A DNA stretch of 64,000 nucleotides from Epithemia pelagica. Its lineage: Eukaryota > Bacillariophyta > Bacillariophyceae > Surirellales > Surirellaceae. This document shows positions 18,869 to 28,857 of the stretch, in pieces. Each line of letters starts with the position of its first letter. Position 1 is the stretch's first letter. The stretch spans positions 2,480,001 through 2,544,000 of the forward strand of contig OX337236.1 of assembly GCA_946965045.2 (NCBI GenBank). Reading direction: 5' to 3'. The notes beneath the pieces were generated by a model. That model ran no database searches, had not been told where the DNA came from, and saw only the letters and a list, made by a program, of their open reading frames with translations. The translations under genes were made by a program, and so were the position numbers.

Positions 18869-21151
18869 ATGTCGGCAGCAGACGTTATTGTGCCTCTCAA
18901 TGACAACAATCAAGCAAGTTTGAACCCTGCTGTTACCACCGAAAACGCCGAGACCGAAACCAACGACTTGTTGGCAGTGGAAGAAAAAAAGACCCATTAC
19001 GATACAAGTCCTACCATTACCAAGAGTAGTATGAAGACGGCAGCTACCAAGAACTCTGAGGGATCGCTTTCCTCCCTTGCTGCATCCACAACCACATCTT
19101 CGGGAGACAATGATGGTCTCAAGACCATTTTTCAAAAGGAATTGTCCATGATGTCTGTGGATCGATACTATCAAACCTTTTGGGCGGACGACTCTGTTTC
19201 CTTTTTGGAATCGTGGCTAGTGGGTGATGGGAAGAAGGAGGTCGTGGTGGGTTCCTGGACGACATCATCATCATCACAAGATGATCCCATTGTGAATCCG
19301 TACGATCAGGAAGCATACGATCAGGTCCGCACAGTCACGTATTCTTACCATCGATCTACGACGTCCTTGTCTCCCGTGTCGGTGACTATGACTCAATATT
19401 GTCGTCGCATGGGTCGTTCGTCGTGTATGGTGGCATCGACCACTCAATTTGCGGGCGGCATGCCCTATGCCAAAGCCTTGACAGTGCACACTCGTTGGGT
19501 TGCGAGTCGACAAGAGCGGGTGAGTCTTCGAATTCAAGTAGGATTGAACGTCATGGTTTCCGAATCGGTTTTGGCGGCTGGTCCAATCAAGGCGTCGACC
19601 GTGCAGGAAATGACACAAGCGCAATTGAGTCTCTTTCGAACCATGAAGAAAGCGACCGCGGCGGCTGCCGAGGCAAGTCCTTCCGATACTGCTGTTGCGG
19701 CTCCTACTACGACTTCGGTTCCAGCCACCACCATTTTGACCAGCCGAAAGCCCAAAGTGACGAACCCTCTACTTCAACGAGGAATTGGGATATGTTTTCC
19801 ATTTGCACCTGCGGCACTGTCGAGCCAGACCGAAGCGCAACTGCAGCTGAACGAAGCCCGAACCAAGTTGGAACGAGTTCGTGAATTACCCCTCAAGACA
19901 AGTTCTGGTCAAGAACTTGACCAACAACGCCAGTACCTCGAGGCCGAATTGGAGACTGTGCATCAAGCCCTTGATGCAATTTTGCTGCGCAAGTACAAGA
20001 CGGAGCACAAGAGGAATCTAGAACAGGAATCCATCGCCGATGACGAGGAAGAGGCGTCTGCCAATGAGTTGATGGTGGTCAAAGTCTTGTCTCAAATGGG
20101 GAAAGGAATTCAGTCCTCATGGGATATGGCTATGCGCAAGATGAACCATGGTCGTGTCCAGGTTCGAGATCCGTCTCAGTTTGTCCAACCGAATGGCGCC
20201 GACACGCAAAACACATTCGAAAGGGACATGCCCTTGGATCAAATGGACCTGATTGTTTCGAGTTCTTTGTCTGGTGTTGATCTCCAAGACTTTTGCAACC
20301 TATTTTTGGAGGATAACACGCTTTACACCAATTGGCTCAGTCAAACGGGTCGTGACAACATTGAAATGAGTGTGTGGAAAAAACTGGACAGTGTCGACAC
20401 GTTTTCCGGGGAAACCTTTTCCTTTCGTCGATCTATTGCAGCAACCTTTGACAAGGCCCAGTTTTCGCAGGAAAAGGAGTCTTCTTCTTTGTCGGTGAAG
20501 TCAACTCAAACGCAAGAGCAACTGTACAAGATGCAGCAACAAAGCAAGAGGTTGGTCTGTACCACGTGCACCACCGTCTCCAACATTCCCTTTGCCGACT
20601 CCTTTGCGGTTCATACACGATGGGTTGTATCCCAAACAGGCCCATTCGAGCTCACCGTCAAGGTTGGTCTGGCCGTAGTGTTTGACAATGCCAGCAAGAA
20701 CACAGTTTTGTTGGAGTCCAAGATTCGCGCAGGAACCAAGAGAGAAGCACAGCGATGGCAAGTTGGTCTTTGGCTCAAGATTCGATCTGCTCTAGGTAAG
20801 GTCCATGCGGCACGAACATTGGCGCAAGAGATTCGTCTTGCCGAGTCCTTGACGGAAACTCCACGAGTCACAGATTTCATTGAGCTGCATTGGAAGGATT
20901 GCACACCTCGAGCCTTGGGTGACTTACTGGAGGCCGACGGAACGTTGCACGAGCAGTTTGAAAATGCCAAACTCAAATTGCGATCCGTCCAACGCCATGT
21001 CCATGATTGTCAAGACAATCAAGATGTGGAAGGATTGAAATTTGCCAAGAATGAATTGGCAGTGTTGATGGATGCCTTGGACAACATTTTGGAATGGCAC
21101 GGAGATTCGACGGATGGATCAAATGCACTGGTGGAAGCGGGCTTGTTTTAA
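18869..21151 (+). CDS. Protein with two VASt-like (StAR-related lipid-transfer) domains
   Basis: 760 residues, single exon, ATG at 18,869. After a Ser/Thr-rich leader, residues ~85-255 read as a VASt domain: VDRYYQTFWADDSVSFLESWL, a Trp-containing turn, VRTVTYSYHRS, a strand ending MTQYCRRMG, and PYAKALTVHTRWVASRQERVSLRIQVGL. Residues ~450-650 repeat the order: DLQDFCNLFLEDNTLYTNWL, SVWKKLD, FSFRRSIA, PFADSFAVHTRWVVSQTGPF. The shared FAxHTRWV core (ALTVHTRWV and SFAVHTRWV) shows the halves are related. VASt domains bind sterols at membrane contact sites in Lam/Ysp and GRAM-VASt proteins. Here there is no GRAM domain and no obvious membrane segment, so a soluble transfer protein is possible. 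Helical, charged segments lie between and after the domains. Family call is moderately sure; ligand unknown. Confidence 0.6.
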   Translation: MSAADVIVPLNDNNQASLNPAVTTENAETETNDLLAVEEKKTHYDTSPTITKSSMKTAATKNSEGSLSSLAASTTTSSGDNDGLKTIFQKELSMMSVDRYYQTFWADDSVSFLESWLVGDGKKEVVVGSWTTSSSSQDDPIVNPYDQEAYDQVRTVTYSYHRSTTSLSPVSVTMTQYCRRMGRSSCMVASTTQFAGGMPYAKALTVHTRWVASRQERVSLRIQVGLNVMVSESVLAAGPIKASTVQEMTQAQLSLFRTMKKATAAAAEASPSDTAVAAPTTTSVPATTILTSRKPKVTNPLLQRGIGICFPFAPAALSSQTEAQLQLNEARTKLERVRELPLKTSSGQELDQQRQYLEAELETVHQALDAILLRKYKTEHKRNLEQESIADDEEEASANELMVVKVLSQMGKGIQSSWDMAMRKMNHGRVQVRDPSQFVQPNGADTQNTFERDMPLDQMDLIVSSSLSGVDLQDFCNLFLEDNTLYTNWLSQTGRDNIEMSVWKKLDSVDTFSGETFSFRRSIAATFDKAQFSQEKESSSLSVKSTQTQEQLYKMQQQSKRLVCTTCTTVSNIPFADSFAVHTRWVVSQTGPFELTVKVGLAVVFDNASKNTVLLESKIRAGTKREAQRWQVGLWLKIRSALGKVHAARTLAQEIRLAESLTETPRVTDFIELHWKDCTPRALGDLLEADGTLHEQFENAKLKLRSVQRHVHDCQDNQDVEGLKFAKNELAVLMDALDNILEWHGDSTDGSNALVEAGLF

Positions 21152-22297
21152 TAAAATCCAAGTAGTAGGAGTAGTTGTTGTTGTTCCAAGAAGATAATAG
21201 AGTGTCGTTTCGCGTAGTCACACTCAAAACCACAATCTATTCTTAGTCAACGGGAATGCCTACCTTGGCGCAAAAGTTGGTATGGAAGACTCTATTCCTA
21301 GGAATAAGTGATTGATTCGTGGCGCGGAAATCTCTCCAACCATCCTGTTTCAGTAGCACCTTGCGCTTTTCTCAATAGACTCTCTTTCATACTATTGGTA
21401 GAATTGGTTTTGCTGATCATGCAGTCTTCGTGTCGAACTGGTCAAGTCATCACAGTTTGGTCTGTTCTGGTTTTGGACGGTCGATCCGGGGGGTTGAACC
21501 ATAGGAGCCTCGATACACACCTCCCTCCATCTACATGGCAGACTGATGATTACGGTATAAAGGAATAATAGTTGCACCCAGCCCTTTTCACCATGGTAAT
21601 TGGAAATTGGAAATACAAAATTGTGACGGTCGAGTGAGTATTTACACCCTAGATGGGATTAGGGTATAAAGTGAGCCCCTCCTGTTGCAAATATTTCGTT
21701 AAAACGTCGAGAATTCGAACCAGTTTCTGTATGACATCTGTTCCAAAAGTCTGACACAGATCTTTCCGCGACGGGTGTCTGACGCCAAGAGTGTCAACTC
21801 TTGCAAAAACGACGATGGTGCCATGCGGTGTGAAGGAAACGAACGTGTAGTACACAAACGACCACAAGAGGACAAGTGAAGTCGAGACACCCAAATTTCC
21901 ACGAAAGACACGAGGCCATCAACTGCCACTCTAGAATTTCGAATTCATCAAAACAATTGCTGTTTTTTTGTTCTATCATCAGGTGTCTTCTTCTTTTTCA
22001 TTGCTGAAGACACCAAGACAACCCAAAGAGGCAATCGCTGTGGCACAGCTTTGCGATTTTTGGGTGTCCTTGCGATTTCTCTTGCTCACCCTTAATTACT
22101 TCAAGATCATAGCGGCGTACCGGGTTTTAACAGAAATAGCAGGAAGGCGAAATCTAGAATCAAGTGTGGGTGTGGTTGTGACGATCCTGGGTGGCATCTT
22201 TGCAACAAAGCAGCTTTAGTTGTATTGGCCGGTTTGGAGTGAATTCTTAGTGTTTGGTGTTCTCTCCAGTTTCATCGGTGAAATCGACGAGAGCAAG
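21152..22297. other. Intergenic region before the phospholipase gene
   Basis: About 1.15 kb without a supported gene. Short open frames on both strands lack conserved motifs. It should contain the promoter of the patatin-like gene at its right end. No tRNA, repeat or mobile element was recognised. Confidence 0.4.
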
Positions 22298-25200
22298 ATG
22301 TCTAGACCGGAAAGATGCACCACGATTCACATCATGGAAAGAAAAGGAAGAAGAAGAGTTATATCGCTTGGAGCCACAAGAACAAACACAGAACCATGTC
22401 GTCGACTCTGTTCACGTGTCGCTCGACGAACCATTGGTCTGTCGTTGTTTTTATTGCTGTTACTCTGCACCGACACTGGTGCTGGTAAGGGTGTCAAGTT
22501 TTTGGCTCATGCCTTCTCTCCTTTTCCAACAACAACGATGAAACGGTTGCCTCGAACGCGTCATTGGATGGTATTGCGTCCACCTCCTCCTCCGTTCGCC
22601 TCGTCTCGCTCCGAACAAGAAGGCGGACGACGAAACAAGAATACTAGAAAGAAAAAGAGAAGGAACGAGGACCAGGCAACTTCAAATGATCAAGAGGAGA
22701 TCTCTGCAGCTCTTGATCCAGAGAATCTAACTTCTCTCCCCGGCGAAGAACAGCTCCAATTGTCTTCTCCCATTCGTGGTGACACTGGAGACAGCGAAAG
22801 AAGGAGGAGAGACGGGGATAACAAAAATGACAGGTCTGCTGATCAACCGTCGTCTGTGGATGGCACAACTATTCCTCCAGACACTGACAATGACGAACAC
22901 GATTTCATGATATGGAAGGTCAATGCTTCGGATGCCTTTGGTTCCATGTTGTTGCAAATGCAATCGACGTTTCAACCATCACAAGAACAAGAGAACAAGG
23001 GACAGTCTCCCATAGTGGGAGACCCTCAACAAATACTTTTGGACAAAAATGATCCTCGCGCCAGTGAATTCCTATTACAAGATGATGACCTGGAAAATGC
23101 CAAAGTGGTCGATGGGGATGAAGACTGGGTGACGACGGCCACCGCCAAAAATCCCCTGAATGATGAATTGCTGGAGAACGATCCACAAGCAACCATTGAT
23201 AGTGTTTCGGAAGACGACGGGGATGATCCCACTCTTGATAGCATGACAAAATCGGTTGTTACGGACTGCAAACATCGGTCCTTGACCACCATGACTGTAG
23301 AAATGGCCAAGGAGTTGGACGAAGCAGTGCTAGAAATTCCCCCCTTGCCCCAGACTGGTGCCGACAATACCAATGTCCTAGAAGAAGTTGATGTGCCTCC
23401 CATTTACCAAGATTCTGGCGACAAGGATTCTCTCGAACCAACGACTTCTACCCGAACGCCTCCTCCTTCTGTGACGGAAGATTATGTCGCCAATGACGAG
23501 TTGCGTCACGTAGCCTTGGGGGTAGCCAGTCGGACCGATTCTGTGGAAACCTGGTGCGAAACGGTAGCACCACAAATTGGGGGCATTTATCCATTGTTGG
23601 TGTCGATTCGCAAGGGTGCGGAGGCCCATCAACAAGAACTCGCCGCTGTGGCAGCAGTGGCAACAACGACGGGCACGGCTTCGTCGTCTATGACGACTGC
23701 TTTGGAGGAAGCCAGTCAGGCGTGTCGAGTTTTGCGTGATTTGTGTGGGTTGTCGTCTGATTTGGCCACTGTAGTCGTAGACTCGATAGTACGAGCCATT
23801 ACGACAGACCAAAGGTTAGCCAGCAAACGAGAGAATGAGGAAAGCAACCATCAACCGTTACACCAAGCCCTCTGGGATAGGCTTCACGGACCACGCCAGG
23901 AACCGGACTTGTTGCGGGATTTTGCAACCTTGTTGCAAAATGACGCCGATCCTGTTATACGGTTGCCCCAACCTCCATCCGGTGCGCATGTAGCAAATGA
24001 CGCCCAACGAAAATTATATGTATTGCAATTGCTATTGGCCATGTGTGTGGCAAGTGACTACGCCGTTCAAGCAATTCGTAACTATTCGGATTTAAAGAAT
24101 GAAATCATCGCATGTTCCTCTTATGCGTCCACAACTCCATATGCGAACAAGAAGAAGATTCGTCGGAATGGATACCAACTAAAAGCTGGACCCGTCCGTT
24201 GGGTGGAAGGACTGCAGCAACAATGGAGAAAACGCACTCGGAAACCAGAGGATGGAGAAGAGGCGGCCAAAGCTCTCACTGACGACAAGCCACAGTCTCC
24301 TCGTCACCAAACCTGGAAAAGTTCCGATTGGAAGAACTTAAATGGAGAAATACGCAAAACAGCGAATCAAGTTTTGGCGGCAATCGGGTAAGTGGGACTT
24401 TAGGGGTTGGCTGTTCTTGAACGTTGCTTTCTTGCTCACTCGATGGCCATCCTTTGATCATTTTCCTAGGTATAATAAGTGGGTTCCCAAACTTCCTGGA
24501 CAGCGTGGTTTGCGCATTCTATCTCTGGATGGAGGTGGATCTCGAGGAATGTCCGCGGTGACAGCTTTGCGTTGTCTCGTGGAACAGGTTGAAGGTAATC
24601 CAGAAGTTTGTGATGCCTTTGATTTTATTTGTGGAACATCCACAGGTGGTATTATCGCTTTCTTGACAGGCCTACGGCAAGAATCCAGTGCCAAGGCTAT
24701 GGAACGGTACAATGAATTGATTCAACAAATCTTTGTCAAGTCTGCCCTCAGTAAACCACTCATGCTGTTCACCACTGCCTCGTATGATGAATCGCACTTT
24801 ATGGGAATTTTATGCGATATTCTGAAGGATGACATTATGTTGGATAGTCGATCTGACCCCTCTGTTCCTTACGTCTTTGCGGTCTCCTCCAAAATGTCCT
24901 CGACTCCCACTCATGTGGCTCTCTTCCGAAATTACAATTATGCTTCGGGTGAATTGGCGGATCCCTTTGCGATAAGCCCAACTACGGCCCGTGAAGAGCT
25001 GAACCTACCTCTGGAAATGGAGCATCCGTCCATTCGGACGGGAGATTACGATACGACACTGATGGCTGCACCAGTCAACCCTCGAACCAACCCGAGAGGA
25101 GGGTCCCGACACCCGGGTTCGTTCCGTGTGTTGCAACGGTACGCCCTGCGAGCTTCGACGGCAGCCCCCACCTTTTTCAAACCTGTCATGATGGGCGGTG

Positions 25201-25733
25201 AAATGTACTGTGATGGAGGAATTGTGGCCAGCAACCCGACAGCTGTAGCCATTCATGAAGCCAAGACGTTATTTCCAGACGTTCCGATTGAAATGGTAGT
25301 AAGTATAGGAACGGGCACTTTTCATGAAATCAAAAGTGCTCCACGAGTTGGATGGGACGGAATTATTGGCCAGATAGTGAACAGTGCCACCGATGCTGAG
25401 CAAGTGCACCACATATTGCAAGACTTATTGGGAGAAAATGAAGAGGACGATGACGTGACGGGTGTCAGATCAGGAGCTGAGCGAAACTTTTGGGGCCGAC
25501 TACGTCGTCGGTTGACTCCACCCGCGTCACCGTGGTCGTCGTCCACTTCTTCATCGCTCAAGACACGATATTTTCGATTCAATCCACTGATTGGATGGCC
25601 GGACGAGTATCCCATTGATGTCACGGAACCCGACAAATTGGAGCGTTTGAAGCGAATCACAAGGAAATACATGAGTCAACCTGAACAGTTGGCCGATTTG
25701 AAAGAAATTTCCAATATTTTGGCAGGACAATAA
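22298..25733 (+). CDS. Plastid-type patatin-like (iPLA2) phospholipase, two exons
   Basis: Exons 22,298-24,387 and 24,470-25,733 join in phase 2 across an 82-bp intron (GTAAGT...TTTCCTAG), giving 1117 residues. The frame is open upstream, but the first ATG is at 22,298; 22,334 is an alternative. The N-terminus has a basic stretch, a hydrophobic core (IGLSLFLLLLLC) and then LAHAFSPF, an ASAFAP-type cleavage site with Phe, so import into the complex plastid is predicted. Residues ~80-380 are acidic and disordered. Residues ~420-660 are helical and repeat-like (possibly armadillo-like). The catalytic patatin domain has SLDGGGSRG (oxyanion hole, ~718), CGTSTGG (nucleophile Ser, ~751) and YCDGGIVASNP (Asp of the Ser-Asp dyad, ~944). 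Expected role: acyl hydrolysis of membrane glycerolipids. All key residues are intact. Confidence 0.85.
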
Positions 25734-26749
25734 GCACGCCCAAAGCAAATACGTGCGCCATCAACACAGGAATTGGCCTTTCCAGGAAACTCAGAGATCA
25801 TTCGAAAGCGCTTGCAGAACAGTTCACTGACCAAAAGATGTAAGCACGGCCGTGATTCCGTCTATCTTGAGGTTGGTAGCGATGTGATGTTCTAACAGTT
25901 TTCTTGTTCGTGAACTGAATCGCCACGGACTGTCCTTTGCACCAGAATGAATCCAGTTGTGGAAAAGGAGGAAGATACACAAATTGCACTCGAAGCAACT
26001 AACGGAAATGACAACTAGCGGACGAAGATGACGTGCAAACAATAACAACATACCGTCTTTGCCTTTCCGTACACCGGACGCAAAAAATTCACCCGGACGA
26101 ATAAAAAAGGCAATAAGAGACAACGGACACGCTTTATCACACTAGGACTCAGACGCGCTGACATGACAACACGAAGGAAAATGATAACTACAAAGGATAT
26201 GTACATAGTCAAGACTTGTTTGGCCCTTTCGGAGGTACCAGACCGGATTGCAAAGAGCAATGACAAGAACTGCCCATGAGGATTGTGCAATCAATCATAC
26301 GAAGGTGAACCAGGATTCAGAATATTCATACTAGTACCATCAATAGCAATGTAAGATATGTATACTCGTCTTGTTGTATCTCCAATCATGACGTCGTTAT
26401 CCGTGGTGAACGTTGTTTAGAGTCGAACCACGTACTCTCTGTTGGAAGACTTTTCCTGCGCATGGAAAAGAACGGAATTTTCAGAGTTCAGCCTCCACTG
26501 GAAAAATAATGGCAGAAACCAGAACATGCTGTATGCCCATTGCATTCCAACCTTCTGGGTCCAGTCTCTTCTATAGTGTTGATGTTACATTTCGTGGTCG
26601 GATTTCCCCCGACAAGCCGATTGGGGAGACTGTTCGAAACAAGCGTGACAAAAATGCTTCCGGATTGATCTTTGTAAGAGCGATACAATAGCGACCACCA
26701 TATCTTAAAAGAAAAATGCGCGGTATCTTTCTTTTTGGCTGGGAGGACC
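25734..26749. other. Intergenic region, no gene supported
   Basis: About 1 kb between two plus-strand genes. Several short frames exist but none has recognisable motifs or protein-like composition across its length. Promoter of the next gene presumed at the right end. Confidence 0.4.
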
Positions 26750-27880
26750 ATGATGAAGATACCTTTCTACCTCTTGTTGGTCGTGTTGCTGCCTTTGAGG
26801 TATCTTACGCCTCCCGTGCTTTCGTTTACTCCAGCACATTTCCATCCTCATGAAAGGCAAACAACGAAAACACAACAACAACAACAAGGACGACGAGGAG
26901 GTGGCTGGACTTGCACCGCACCAGCAAGATCGAAACTTGCTCCTTCTTTCGTTCCAAAATACCAAAGGCAACCGCTTCAGAGTATCGCCAGCCACGGGGA
27001 TCAGCCGTATGATGCCTTTGATCTCTTTACCAAGATGCGTCTGGGGGTCGGAGAAGGACCAGGATCGAGCAATGTCGTGTTTTGGGTAGGCCAAGGCAGT
27101 GTATACCAGGTTTACAGTGGCAAGATATTGGCACATTTTGAGGGATTTGATGTAGGTCGAGGGGTCCGAATGAAATTGCCACGGGATGACACTTCATCCA
27201 CATCTGATATTGTTGCGACACCTTCGTCCACTGAGGGGAAGGAGGTGGTGCGACAACTTTCTCGCAAAATCTTTTGGTTTCGTCATGCGGAAACCAACCA
27301 ACTCTTGACCGAATACAACGGCGATCCGGTGCGACCCATTCAGTACGATTGCCAAGTGTTTGACTATCAACGAGGTGGTAGTGACGGAGTAATTATTCCA
27401 AGTGTCGTAAATTCACAACGACAAGTCCCCGTCATGCCCATTACATCCTTATTTATTCAGCCAAAGAATGACACCACCAGTTCAGGAGAAGGAGCATCGT
27501 CTCCTACATGTATATTTCAAGCTCCTGTCTTTGTCGATTTGACCTTCACTAGAAACACCAGTGATGGAAGCAACGTAACATCATCCTACAAGGCATGGGA
27601 GTTTTATGATTACACCGTAGACTGTTCCTTTTCACCACAACGGCCCTTGACAGCGACGTGGTGTCGACAGGGGCCCACACCACCGTTTGGGGATCCAGTG
27701 GTGATGAAATTTGTCGGACATCGAGTGGACCGCTTCACAGACCTTCCCCCGCATATGCAAACACTGGTTCGAGAAACCTATCCACTCTATTCGGTCCCTC
27801 CGACAGACATGGCCGAAGTGGACCGGCTAACCAGCACTGTCCAACCAAACGCATCGCTGCCAACCGCCAAAAAGCCATGA
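26750..27880 (+). CDS. Plastid-targeted protein, possibly DUF1838 family
   Basis: 376 residues from the ATG at 26,750; the frame is open a few codons upstream but lacks an earlier ATG. A clear signal peptide (MMKIPFYLLLVVLLPLRYL) is followed by VLSFTPAHF, a plastid-entry motif with Phe at the cleavage site. After a Gln/Arg-rich transit-like stretch (residues 35-70) the mature protein begins near DAFDLFTKMRLGVGEG, followed by VVFWVGQGSVYQVYSGKILAHFEGFDVGRG, shortened here as the strand run VVFWVGQGSVYQVYSG. It later has RKIFWFRHAETNQLLTEYNG and KAWEFYDYTVDC. The repeated Trp/Phe-containing strands and the order resemble DUF1838 proteins of cyanobacteria and algae, but that is a recollection of pattern, not a search. 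Function unknown. Confidence 0.6.
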   Translation: MMKIPFYLLLVVLLPLRYLTPPVLSFTPAHFHPHERQTTKTQQQQQGRRGGGWTCTAPARSKLAPSFVPKYQRQPLQSIASHGDQPYDAFDLFTKMRLGVGEGPGSSNVVFWVGQGSVYQVYSGKILAHFEGFDVGRGVRMKLPRDDTSSTSDIVATPSSTEGKEVVRQLSRKIFWFRHAETNQLLTEYNGDPVRPIQYDCQVFDYQRGGSDGVIIPSVVNSQRQVPVMPITSLFIQPKNDTTSSGEGASSPTCIFQAPVFVDLTFTRNTSDGSNVTSSYKAWEFYDYTVDCSFSPQRPLTATWCRQGPTPPFGDPVVMKFVGHRVDRFTDLPPHMQTLVRETYPLYSVPPTDMAEVDRLTSTVQPNASLPTAKKP

Positions 27881-28857
27881 CATAAATCAGGTGAGCAGCC
27901 AAGTTTCCAGAAATCTTTTCGAGAACTCAATGTACATAACAAGAGCAGCAGGGGCTGAAACCGTTTCAGCCTCAATGTCACAAAACCATTTGCAAATACG
28001 CATGGGGTGGTTTGTGACGGATTCTTACACACTCGCTACCAGAAACGGAATAGACATAGTTAAGTGTCATTATACGAAACACACAATGCTTTACCTCATT
28101 TCTTGAGGTTGCATGTTTTCTGTACTTTGTCCTAACGAACGAACGATTGCAAAGAAAAACAGATTGAATAGAGGGATAGGCACTCGTACATCACGGACAC
28201 AAACTCGTGTTGTTTTTCCATGTTGGTTGAATATTGACACGAAGTCTTGAATTTGCAGAATTCGCCAGGCTAGTTGGGTATCGAACCCACCAGGATGCAG
28301 ACACGCGTGTTCGTAGACACGATGGGTATGGCTTTCCAAGGACGTTGCACTGATCCTCCAGAAATTGGATTGCAAGATGCATTCTCTCCACCATAGCAAC
28401 CATTTGTTTGTCTCAGAAGCGCATAACATGGAGGTGGAGGTCTTTCAAGTAGTTTGAGATATCGACGCTTTGTGTTGCATTGTGTCTTAAAAAATGCGAT
28501 AAATGGGGGCTATTGTAAATATTGTACTGAATATATGACATTTTTTATTTAACACGCAGCTTTTTGCCATATCTTCAGACATATGCCCTTCGCGAATCAT
28601 CGCATCATACTGCTTCCGAATGCTCATTTCTTTTGTTAAGCCCTATCGCAGAGAACCGATCTGCGATTGGAATCAGTCGCTGTTATTATTAGCGAGCTCA
28701 CAAAACACGCCAAAACAGAATCGCCATTCGCCATTTGCGCGTTCTTGCGATGAGGGACAAGCAAGCAACCAATTATCAAGCAGACCAAGTGTAAACATCA
28801 AACCAATGCATTGAAAGACCATTTTGTCCATCTAGAAGAAAATATTGTGCCGTCAAG
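27881..28857. other. Intergenic region, no gene supported
   Basis: About 980 bp. A fragment near 28,275-28,305 resembles a tRNA T-arm on the minus strand but lacks the rest of a cloverleaf. It is AT-rich near 28,480-28,560. It should include the promoter of the large disordered protein gene. Confidence 0.4.

Noticed and set aside
28255-28330. tRNA-like segment on the minus strand (GGGTTCGATACCC resembles a T-arm)
   Set aside because: Upstream sequence gives only a 16-base hairpin with a six-base loop, no D-arm and no acceptor pairing, so no cloverleaf can be formed.
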